A program made the position numbers and the translations under genes. Below the pieces are notes generated by a model, which ran no database searches, was not told the origin of the DNA, and saw only the letters and a program-made list of their open reading frames with translations. A DNA stretch of 6,638 nucleotides from the NCBI GenBank assembly GCA_029260695.1, contig JAJDCT010000219.1, forward strand, positions 1 to 6,638. Direction: 5' to 3'. Shown one piece after another: positions 1 through 6,515 of the stretch. This stretch comes from Phycisphaeraceae bacterium (GTDB lineage: Bacteria > Planctomycetota > Phycisphaerae > Phycisphaerales > Phycisphaeraceae). Within the stretch, counting starts at the first letter, position 1. Each line of letters begins with the position of its first letter.

Positions 1-27
1 CCGATCCGCGACACCAAGCAGAAATAA
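1..27 (+). CDS. C-terminal end of an upstream gene (partial)
   Basis: Frame 1 reads PIRDTKQK followed by a TAA stop at 25-27. Only eight residues are visible, so no function can be assigned from sequence. The stop lies 4 nt before the ATG of the SPFH gene, the spacing expected of translationally coupled genes in one operon. Because hflK-like and hflC-like genes are usually adjacent, a second SPFH protein is a reasonable guess for this neighbour, but nothing in the eight residues proves it. The frame of the downstream gene is also open to the left edge, so the evidence that frame 1 is the coding one is the tight spacing alone. Confidence 0.5.
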   Translation, partial: PIRDTKQK

Positions 28-31
28 GCTC

Positions 32-1345
32 ATGGCCGAGAAGATCAAAAACCCGTTCATCCACTCGCACGACGACGACTGCGATCACGATCACCACCAC
101 GATCACGAGCCGTTCGAGCCCGCCGATCCCGCACAGAAGTCGTTGGCCGACGCCATGCGCGTCAGCTTCATGATCCTCAAGGTCATCATGGTGGCGATGC
201 TGATCTTCTATGCGTCCACAGGGATCTTCACCGTCGAGCCTCAGGAGAAAGTCGTCCGCCTGCAGTTCGGTAAGATCGTCGGCGAGGGCAGCGGGCAGGT
301 CTACAGCCAGGGCTGGTACGTCGGCTGGCCCTACCCCGTGGAGGAGAAGGTCAAGGTTCCCATTACGCAGCGGTCGGTGACGATCCGAGACGCGTTCTGG
401 TACGAGACAGGCCCCGTCAGCGCCGGGCCGCCACGCGGCGGGCCCTTGAACCCCGAGAAAGACGGGTCGCTGCTGACCGGGGACGCCAGCATCGTCCACG
501 GACGTTTCGAGGTGTATTACACGATCGACAACGTCATCGACTTCGTGCAGAACGTGGGGATGCCCAAGCCGGACGACATGAGCGCGGCGGACAACCTGGT
601 TACGAATGTGGCTGAACAGGGGATCGCCTTCGCGGCGGCGCGGGTCAGGGCCGACGACTTCATCAAAGGCACCTTCGGCCGATCCGCCGCGGCGGACCGG
701 ATGCAAGCGGTGCTGAACGAGTTGGGCGCGGGGATCAAGATCGACAACATCGTGGTGACCGACAGCGAGGCGCCGCTGGCTGTGCGTCCGGCGTACAACA
801 TGGTCACCAACGCCGAGAGCGAGCGAGGCCAGAAGATCAGCGCCGCGCGTCAACAGCGGACCAACCTTTTAAATGAGGCCGCCGGCGAAGCGCACGACGA
901 GCTGTTCACGCTGGTCCGCGACTATGAACTGGCACAGTCCGCGGGTGAAGTCGACGTTGCCAAGGCCCTGTCGCAACAGATCGACACCGCATTCGATCAA
1001 CTACGCATGCCTGCGGAACGGGGTGGATCGGCGATCGGTGGGGAGGCTTCGCGGCTTATCAGCGAGGCCAACACCTACCGCACCGAGACGGTCGAGCGTG
1101 TCAAGTCCGAGGCCAACAGCTTCAGCACGCTATTGAGCAAGTACCGCGAGGCACCGGATCTCTTCGCCAGCCGCGAGTGGCAGCAGGCGCGTGAGGTGAT
1201 CTTCACCGGTGATATTGAGACGATCTACAACAACGGCGGGCAGCTTTACCTCGAACTGAACACCGACCCCGAGTTAAGCCGTAAACGAGAGAAAGACCGG
1301 CTCGAAAAGGCGGAGCAGGACGCCTTGTATGGGGCGAACCCGTAA
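32..1345 (+). CDS. HflK-like SPFH/band 7 membrane protein
   Basis: A 437-residue SPFH (stomatin/prohibitin/flotillin/HflK-C) protein. Residues 1-43 are a charged N-terminus with a His/Asp-rich patch at about 11-25 (seven His and one Cys). Residues about 44-66 form one membrane anchor. GIFTVEPQEKVVRLQFGKIV at 64-83 is the typical entry to the band 7 domain of HflK, and the later LTGDASIVHGRFEVYYTI matches the HflK 'LTGDxNIV' region. From about residue 255 the chain is a charged, Ala/Glu-rich probable coiled coil, ending in an HflK-like segment (LLSKYREAPDLFASREW). Known family members form large membrane rings that modulate FtsH-type proteases or define membrane microdomains. Unusual points are the His-rich tail, a Pro/Gly-rich insert around residues 128-146, and an apparent insert in the coiled coil. 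The start is ATG; no good Shine-Dalgarno precedes it, and the frame stays open to the left edge, so a start outside the window is not strictly excluded. Family assignment is firm; an HflK rather than generic SPFH role is likely. Confidence 0.88.
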   Translation: MAEKIKNPFIHSHDDDCDHDHHHDHEPFEPADPAQKSLADAMRVSFMILKVIMVAMLIFYASTGIFTVEPQEKVVRLQFGKIVGEGSGQVYSQGWYVGWPYPVEEKVKVPITQRSVTIRDAFWYETGPVSAGPPRGGPLNPEKDGSLLTGDASIVHGRFEVYYTIDNVIDFVQNVGMPKPDDMSAADNLVTNVAEQGIAFAAARVRADDFIKGTFGRSAAADRMQAVLNELGAGIKIDNIVVTDSEAPLAVRPAYNMVTNAESERGQKISAARQQRTNLLNEAAGEAHDELFTLVRDYELAQSAGEVDVAKALSQQIDTAFDQLRMPAERGGSAIGGEASRLISEANTYRTETVERVKSEANSFSTLLSKYREAPDLFASREWQQAREVIFTGDIETIYNNGGQLYLELNTDPELSRKREKDRLEKAEQDALYGANP

Positions 1346-1377
1346 CCGACGCACCGCGTTTCATCGCCGGACCCGAT

Positions 1378-1384
1378 AAGAGGG
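1378..1384 (+). promoter_or_regulatory. Ribosome binding site of the ABC ATPase gene
   Basis: AAGAGGG ends 10 nt before the ATG at 1395. It supports that start over the in-frame internal ATGs at codons 16 and 20, even though the conserved ABC domain only begins near residue 21. Confidence 0.6.
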
Positions 1385-1394
1385 CAGTCACCTT

Positions 1395-2627
1395 ATGAGT
1401 CAAGCAGCAACCCAACAAGCCGACGCCGCGCAGACCCCGATGTCGCAAGACATGGCCGTCAAGTGTGTCGGGCTGACCAAGGTTTTCAAAGACTTCTGGC
1501 TACGCAACCGTGTCAAAGCAGTCAACGACATCGACCTGGATATCCGAAAGGGCGAGGTCTTCGGGCTGCTGGGGCCCAACGGTTCGGGCAAGAGCACGAC
1601 GATCAAACTCATCCTCGGCCTGCTGCACCCGACCGACGGACGCATCGCCGTGTTCGGCCGGCACCCACGCGACGTCAAAAACAAGCAACGCATCGGCTAC
1701 CTCCCCGAGGAGTCGTACCTCTACCCGTTCCTCAACGCTTACGAGACACTCGAATACTACGCCCGGCTGTTCCATCAGAAGCGTGGTATCCGCAAGGGCC
1801 GGATCGATACGCTCCTGGAAATGGTCGGTCTCCAGCACGTCGCGCGCAGACCCATCGGTGAATACTCCAAAGGTATGCAGAGGAAGATCGGGCTGGCCCA
1901 GGCGCTGATCAATGACCCCGATCTATTGATCCTCGACGAGCCGACCTCCGGGATGGACCCGATCGCCACCGCCGATGTGAAGCGTGTCATCATGAGCCTT
2001 GCTGAGCGCGGCAAGACGATCCTGCTGTGCTCGCACCTGTTGTCGGATGTCGAAGATGTGACCGACCGTGTCGCGATCATGTATGGCGGGAAAGTCCGTC
2101 GTCACGGGCAGATCGACGAGTTGTTGGAACAGCACGACCGGACGATGATCTCCACCCCCGCGTTGGACCCTCAGGCGGAAGAGCGGGTGATCCAGGCTCT
2201 GGAATCACAGGGCGTTTGCGATACCACCATCACCCGACCGCGACAGAAGCTCGAGACACTGTTTCTGAACATCGTCGCCGAGGCACAGGCCGCCGGCGCC
2301 GCGACTAGTGGTGCGCAGTCCGGCGGGAAGATCGCCGGGTTCCTCGCAACGGGTCCAGAAGGTGAGGGCGAAGCCGTGATTGAGCAGTTGATCACCACAC
2401 GTTCTAAGCTGTCCGATGCGGAGCACCCTTCTGATGTCGAACTCACCGAACACGCATCCAAATCGCATGATGAACAGGTCATCGGTTCGCTGACCGGCGG
2501 CCCGGCGACACGCGGGCCTGAGACGACGCCACCGGCGCCCTCTACCCCGCCTCAGGAGCAAGCCGACACCGGCTTGATCGATTCGCTGATCCAGAAGAAA
2601 GACAAACAGGACCCACCCAAACCCTGA
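1395..2627 (+). CDS. ABC transporter ATP-binding protein (CcmA/NatA/DrrA-type)
   Basis: A 410-residue ABC ATPase, expected to power the permease encoded next from the cytoplasmic face. The nucleotide-binding domain spans about 22-240 and is complete: Walker A GPNGSGKST at 60-68, signature YSKGMQRK at 157-164, Walker B LLILDE at 177-182, D-loop SGMD at 185-188 and switch His214. The Q-loop position reads GYLPEES, with Glu105 where many ABC proteins have Gln; this is common in exporter ATPases of the multidrug/CcmA class. The first 20 residues are polar and not conserved-looking. After about residue 285 comes a tail of roughly 125 residues, rich in Ala, Gly, Ser, Pro and charged residues, ending in a short predicted helix (LIDSLIQKK) and a Lys/Pro-rich end. 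Usual members are about 230-320 residues. The gene sits 49 nt after the SPFH gene and 35 nt before the permease. The catalytic assignment is secure; the substrate is unknown. Confidence 0.93.
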   Translation: MSQAATQQADAAQTPMSQDMAVKCVGLTKVFKDFWLRNRVKAVNDIDLDIRKGEVFGLLGPNGSGKSTTIKLILGLLHPTDGRIAVFGRHPRDVKNKQRIGYLPEESYLYPFLNAYETLEYYARLFHQKRGIRKGRIDTLLEMVGLQHVARRPIGEYSKGMQRKIGLAQALINDPDLLILDEPTSGMDPIATADVKRVIMSLAERGKTILLCSHLLSDVEDVTDRVAIMYGGKVRRHGQIDELLEQHDRTMISTPALDPQAEERVIQALESQGVCDTTITRPRQKLETLFLNIVAEAQAAGAATSGAQSGGKIAGFLATGPEGEGEAVIEQLITTRSKLSDAEHPSDVELTEHASKSHDEQVIGSLTGGPATRGPETTPPAPSTPPQEQADTGLIDSLIQKKDKQDPPKP

Positions 2628-2650
2628 CCACGCTCGGCCGTAAAGCCCAA

Positions 2651-2655
2651 AAGGG
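2651..2655 (+). promoter_or_regulatory. Ribosome binding site supporting a TTG start for the permease
   Basis: AAGGG ends 7 nt before the TTG at 2663. The in-frame ATG at 2678 would lie 22 nt from this site, too far for normal initiation. The spacing therefore favours TTG. Confidence 0.55.
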
Positions 2656-2662
2656 TTAGGCC

Positions 2663-4516
2663 TTGACAGAACGACTTATGCGCAAAAGCTGGAAGATGTG
2701 GCTGATTGTGTTGCTCGCCCTGGTCGCATTGACCGAGGGGATAGGCCTGCTATTGGTTGCGCAGGGGTCGGACGCGCTGGGGCAGGTTGTCCGCTCGCTT
2801 GGCAGGATCGTCTCCAACGCCTGGGTGATCTACGGCCTGATCGTCTGGCGCGAGGTGCCTTGGGTCCGTCGGTTCGGTGTCATCCTGTTGGGGACCGCCA
2901 CGGTGCAGCTGATGGCGTTGGTCTTCTGGGCGATGGGGTGGACCGACATGGTCATCGCGACGGCCGGCACTTACGCGATGGCGTTGATTTTTTATGCGGG
3001 GCTTTGGCTGATCCGCATCCTGCTGTCACCGGGCGTCGCGATGTTCGGGGTAGCTCGCACCCTGATCGATGAAGCCATCCGTATGAAGATCGCGTTGGTG
3101 TTCATCCTCGGGGTCGCGATCCTGATCGCGGTCTTCCCCTTCATCATCGATCAAGATGATTTTCTTAAGTACCGGATCACCTCGTTCCTGACATGGTCAC
3201 TGATGGCGACCTCCGCGCTGCTGAGCCTGATGACGCTGTTCCTGTCAATCGGGACGATCACCAAAGAGCAGGCCCAGCGTCAGATCTTCCTGACGCTGAC
3301 CAAGCCGGTGAACCGCGCGGAGTACCTGCTTGGCAAATGGCTTGGTATCTCACTGCTGAATCTGCTGCTGCTGTCGGTCGCGGGCTCAGGTATCTACGCG
3401 TTTACGATGCTTCTTGAAGCTCAGCCGGCCCAAGACAACACGGACCGCCTGGCCGTGCAGAGCCAGGTCCTGGTTGCCCGGCACTGGGTCGAGCCAACGC
3501 CACCGAACCCCGACGAGTTGCGGCAGATGTACGACGACCTGCTGGAACGGGCCCGCGACGAGGACCCCGAGCGCTACGGCAAGCCGGGCGACCCGCACGA
3601 CGAGGTCTCGCCCGCCGACCGTGCTGACCTCATTCAGAAAGTCATGCTCAAATGGTTCAGCATACCCAACCAATCGACCAAGACGTACCGGTTCAGCGGG
3701 CTGGAAAACGCGACGCAGTACGCCCAGCCGTTGCAGCTGCGGTTCAAGCCCAAGCTCGCGGGCAGTTCGATTGAAGGCTTCGTGTTTCTGGGGCTGCGGA
3801 TCAATGGTCGCCCCTACACCAAGCCCGGGATCACCACCGCGCAGGGCCTGCTGAAGCTGGCAGAGAATAATTTCCACGTTATAGACATCGACCCTCGGAT
3901 AATCGACGAGCGCGGCGGGTTGGATATAGAGATCACCAACCCGACCCCCGGGGGCGTCCGCCAACCCGTGTTGAACTTCAACCCCAAGGACGGCGTCGAG
4001 CTGCTCTACCGTGTCGGTGGATTTGAGAACAACCTCCTGCGCACCTTGTGTGTTATCTGGATGAGGCTGATCTTCCTGGCGATGCTCGGGCTGGCGGCCG
4101 GGGCGTACCTGAGCTTCCCGGTTGCTTCGCTTGTCTGCATGCTTGTGTACTTCACGGCGGCGGGCAACGCCTACCTCGCCGAGTCGTTGCAGTACTACGC
4201 CGCATTCCCCAAAGATACGCTGCCGTTCTTCGACAAGATCCTTTGGCTGATCTCGCGGGCACTGGGCTATATCTCCGAAGGCGAATACTACGACCTATTT
4301 AAGATGCTCATCAAACTGATCGCGTCTGGCTTTATGCTGATCGTGCCGTCGTTTGGCGAGCTCAACCCCACGCCGTTGGTCTCCGATGGCAGGCTCGTGC
4401 CTGTGGAGATGGTGACCCGGGCCGTGATCTGGTCCGGCGGTGTCTGGACCGGGATGGTTGGGTTGATCGGTTGGCTGATCTTCCGGGGCAGGGAATTAGC
4501 GAGGGTCACGGTATGA
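2663..4516 (+). CDS. ABC-2 type transporter permease with large soluble insert
   Basis: A 617-residue integral membrane protein, probably the membrane subunit for the adjacent ATPase. Hydrophobic segments are visible at about 12-33, 49-62, 71-92, 97-120, 143-162, 172-197 and 224-250, then about 461-481, 484-504 and 585-606. Between the sixth and seventh lies TITKEQAQRQIFLTLTKPVN followed by RAEYLLGKWLG, the cytoplasmic 'LTKPV.R.EYLLGK' motif typical of ABC-2 permeases of the NosY/gliding type. Residues about 252-455 are soluble: first a charged, helical-looking stretch, then a likely beta-rich stretch (about 335-450). From its position between membrane segments this domain is probably outside the cytoplasm. 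Typical ABC-2 permeases are 250-400 residues, so this one is clearly enlarged, with extra N-terminal membrane segments as well. The start is TTG, chosen from the ribosome binding site; ATG at 2678 would remove only five residues. Its stop overlaps the next gene by 4 bp. The transported substrate is unknown. Confidence 0.85.
   Translation: MTERLMRKSWKMWLIVLLALVALTEGIGLLLVAQGSDALGQVVRSLGRIVSNAWVIYGLIVWREVPWVRRFGVILLGTATVQLMALVFWAMGWTDMVIATAGTYAMALIFYAGLWLIRILLSPGVAMFGVARTLIDEAIRMKIALVFILGVAILIAVFPFIIDQDDFLKYRITSFLTWSLMATSALLSLMTLFLSIGTITKEQAQRQIFLTLTKPVNRAEYLLGKWLGISLLNLLLLSVAGSGIYAFTMLLEAQPAQDNTDRLAVQSQVLVARHWVEPTPPNPDELRQMYDDLLERARDEDPERYGKPGDPHDEVSPADRADLIQKVMLKWFSIPNQSTKTYRFSGLENATQYAQPLQLRFKPKLAGSSIEGFVFLGLRINGRPYTKPGITTAQGLLKLAENNFHVIDIDPRIIDERGGLDIEITNPTPGGVRQPVLNFNPKDGVELLYRVGGFENNLLRTLCVIWMRLIFLAMLGLAAGAYLSFPVASLVCMLVYFTAAGNAYLAESLQYYAAFPKDTLPFFDKILWLISRALGYISEGEYYDLFKMLIKLIASGFMLIVPSFGELNPTPLVSDGRLVPVEMVTRAVIWSGGVWTGMVGLIGWLIFRGRELARVTV
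4501..4505 (+). promoter_or_regulatory. Ribosome binding site of the TPR-like gene
   Basis: GAGGG lies inside the 3' end of the permease gene, 7 nt before the ATG at 4513. It supports that start over the in-frame TTG at 4471. Confidence 0.65.
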
Positions 4517-6471
4517 CACGGGACCGCTGGATCCAACTCGCCGCCGTCGTCACGGCCGTCTTGTGCGTCTTGGGGTCGACGCTCATGGTTGCGCCGATCA
4601 ACCAACAACGCGTCGACCTTCAGATCGTCCAAGAGTCAAGGTTCGGCGATGCCCCGGAGTACGCGCTGCTTGCGGCGTCTTTGGGTACGTTCCGCGGGAT
4701 CGCCGCCGACTTCCTGTGGTACCGAGCAGAGAAACTTAAGAGCGAGGGCAAGCTCTTCGAAGCCAACACGACCGCCGGCTGGATCACCACGCTCCAGCCA
4801 CGCTTCGGGCAGGTTTGGGTATTCCAGTCCTGGAACATGGCCTACAACATTTCCGTGCTGACGCATACGCAAGAAGAGCGTTGGAACTGGGTCAAGAAGG
4901 GGATCAATATCCTCCGGGACGAGGGCATCGTCTACAACCCCAACAACATCGCGATCTACCGTCAGCTCGGCTGGACGTTCTTCCACAAGATCGGCCAGCG
5001 CACCGACGACATGAACACCTACTACAAGATCCAGCTCGCCACGGAGTGGCAGGAGCTGCTGGGCAACCCGACCGAGGGCGCGACTAAGGAGGTGGCGGTT
5101 CAGCGTTTCGCACCCATCGCCGACGCCGCGGACCTCTACTTCGGGCAGACCCTTGACACGGCGAATGTACGAGACCCGTTGACCCACCTCTACGAAGTCC
5201 ACCCCAAGACAAAAGAATTGGTCTCACGTCTTCGAGGGATCGGGTACGAGCCCAATCAGGAGTGTCTCCGCGACGTCGGCCGCATCCTGATGTTCCAACG
5301 CTACGCCGACCCGCGGGAGCTCACCAAGGCCGGAGAGCCTTTCCTGGACAAGCGTTCGGGCCCGCTCTACACGATGATGGAAGACCCGCAGTACGCCCAG
5401 ACATTCCCGCAACTGATCCAGTTCATACAGGCCAAGGTCCTCATCGAGGACTACCACATGGACCCGCGCCGGATGTACAACCTCATGGAGAAATTTGGGC
5501 CTTTGGATTGGCGCCACGCCGCCAGCCACGCCTGCTACTGGGGCGCCACCGGCGTCGAGAAGGCCGGTAAACTCAAGGACAAAACCAAGATCGACGTCCT
5601 GAACACCGACCGCCAGATCATCCATGCGATGCAGATGCTCATGAACTCCGGGGCCATCACCTTCAACCCCATGACTAATCGGTACGATTCGGTCCCCGAC
5701 CCTCGATTCATTGACTCGTACGGCGACGCCATGGTCGAAGCCAATGAGCGTCAGGTCACGATCGGCTGGGCCGGGAGAGGGAACACCGAGTCCTTTGAGC
5801 AGGGCCACGAGAATTTCCTGCTGCGCGCCGTCCTATACGCCTTCCTCTACGGCGATATCGATAAGGCGCAGGGTTATTACAAGCAGCTACGCGACCTTTA
5901 CGGGAAGAAGCCTCACAACGTCGGCTCCGGCGGATACACGCAAAGCATTCAGGACCTGATTATTTCTGAATTAAGGGGAGACTGGGAGATGACCGACCAG
6001 GTCGCCCGGCCCCTGATCGAATCGCTGCTGTTCAAGGCCTTCCGGGACGGCCTGGCTCACGCCCGATACGACAAGTTCCAGCGCTTCCTGGAGACAGCCC
6101 AACGCGTCGAACAGAAACTGATCGAAAAGAAAAGATACGATAACCCCACTTCTCAGAGCGGGCAGGGAAGGCTGATCAGCTGGGAAAGCTTCGGCCAACT
6201 CCTCGGCGACACCTACGTCAAGTACATGAACTCCCCGCAATACGACCTGCTCGAACGGGCTCAGGTCTATCGGAACTCGCCTTTGCCGTTGGTCACATCG
6301 ACCTATCCGCGATTCCGTACAGCGGTCGCCGAGCACGCCCAGGCCATCGGCTACGGCCAGATGGCCGACCAGTTGTTCCCGCCACCGCCTACGCCGGACA
6401 CCGATGGCGAACAGGCCCCGGCACAGAACAAGGTCGACTCAGACGCACCTACCAGCATCGAACGCAAGTAA
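4513..6471 (+). CDS. Membrane-anchored TPR-like protein, function unknown
   Basis: A 652-residue protein. Its ATG overlaps the permease stop as ATGA and has a good ribosome binding site, so the longer frame opening with TTG at 4471 (14 extra residues) is rejected. Residues about 7-27 form one hydrophobic segment, read as an uncleaved anchor with the rest outside the cytoplasm. The region about 50-165 is helical with a TPR-like rhythm: LGTFRGIAADFLWYRAEKL (57-75), a Trp-rich stretch at 90-112 with ITTLQPRFGQVW and WNMAYN, EERWNWVKKG, then YNPNNIAIYRQLGW. A similar arrangement (small-residue helix, AAD.LW, then paired helices after 'D/QP.F') occurs in TPR-like proteins from planctomycetes and other bacteria. 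A further TPR-like helix pair lies at about 434-466 (YGDIDKAQGYYKQLRDLYG). The C-terminus is low complexity with PPPP. No catalytic motif is visible. Coupling to the permease suggests a scaffold or accessory subunit of the ABC system; this is inference. Confidence 0.85.
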   Translation: MTRDRWIQLAAVVTAVLCVLGSTLMVAPINQQRVDLQIVQESRFGDAPEYALLAASLGTFRGIAADFLWYRAEKLKSEGKLFEANTTAGWITTLQPRFGQVWVFQSWNMAYNISVLTHTQEERWNWVKKGINILRDEGIVYNPNNIAIYRQLGWTFFHKIGQRTDDMNTYYKIQLATEWQELLGNPTEGATKEVAVQRFAPIADAADLYFGQTLDTANVRDPLTHLYEVHPKTKELVSRLRGIGYEPNQECLRDVGRILMFQRYADPRELTKAGEPFLDKRSGPLYTMMEDPQYAQTFPQLIQFIQAKVLIEDYHMDPRRMYNLMEKFGPLDWRHAASHACYWGATGVEKAGKLKDKTKIDVLNTDRQIIHAMQMLMNSGAITFNPMTNRYDSVPDPRFIDSYGDAMVEANERQVTIGWAGRGNTESFEQGHENFLLRAVLYAFLYGDIDKAQGYYKQLRDLYGKKPHNVGSGGYTQSIQDLIISELRGDWEMTDQVARPLIESLLFKAFRDGLAHARYDKFQRFLETAQRVEQKLIEKKRYDNPTSQSGQGRLISWESFGQLLGDTYVKYMNSPQYDLLERAQVYRNSPLPLVTSTYPRFRTAVAEHAQAIGYGQMADQLFPPPPTPDTDGEQAPAQNKVDSDAPTSIERK

Positions 6472-6515
6472 CGCAATGGGTTCCCCCTCGCGGATCGCTT
6501 CCATCACAAGTGGTG
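6472..6515. other. Short convergent intergenic region
   Basis: These 44 bases separate the stops of two convergent genes. A bidirectional terminator would be expected here, but only a weak, short hairpin (6502-6515, with one G-T pair) and no T-run can be seen. No gene or regulatory motif is recognisable. Confidence 0.5.

Noticed and set aside
1346..1394. Terminator or promoter between the SPFH and ATPase genes
   Set aside because: The 49-nt gap shows no convincing hairpin with T-run and no clear -35/-10 pair; only the ribosome binding site is supported.
3386..3964. Long - strand frame (192 codons) antisense to the permease
   Set aside because: It lies opposite a gene with clear membrane segments and family motifs, has no recognisable domain, and is the kind of long antisense frame that GC-rich codon usage produces.
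4471..4512. Longer N-terminus of the TPR-like protein starting at TTG 4471
   Set aside because: The start would sit deep in the permease gene, whereas ATG 4513 has a GAGGG site at good spacing, an ATGA overlap and a natural N-terminus just before the anchor.
4636..5202. Long - strand frame (188 codons) antisense to the TPR-like gene
   Set aside because: The composition (runs of Val, Gly, Leu, Arg) is typical of an antisense shadow; no ribosome binding site or family motif is seen.
5224..5808. Long - strand frame (194 codons) antisense to the TPR-like gene
   Set aside because: Same reasons: fully embedded, biased composition, no domain.
6502..6515. Hairpin between the convergent stops as a bidirectional terminator
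   Set aside because: The stem is only five or six pairs with a G-T pair and a tiny loop, and no T-run follows on either strand.
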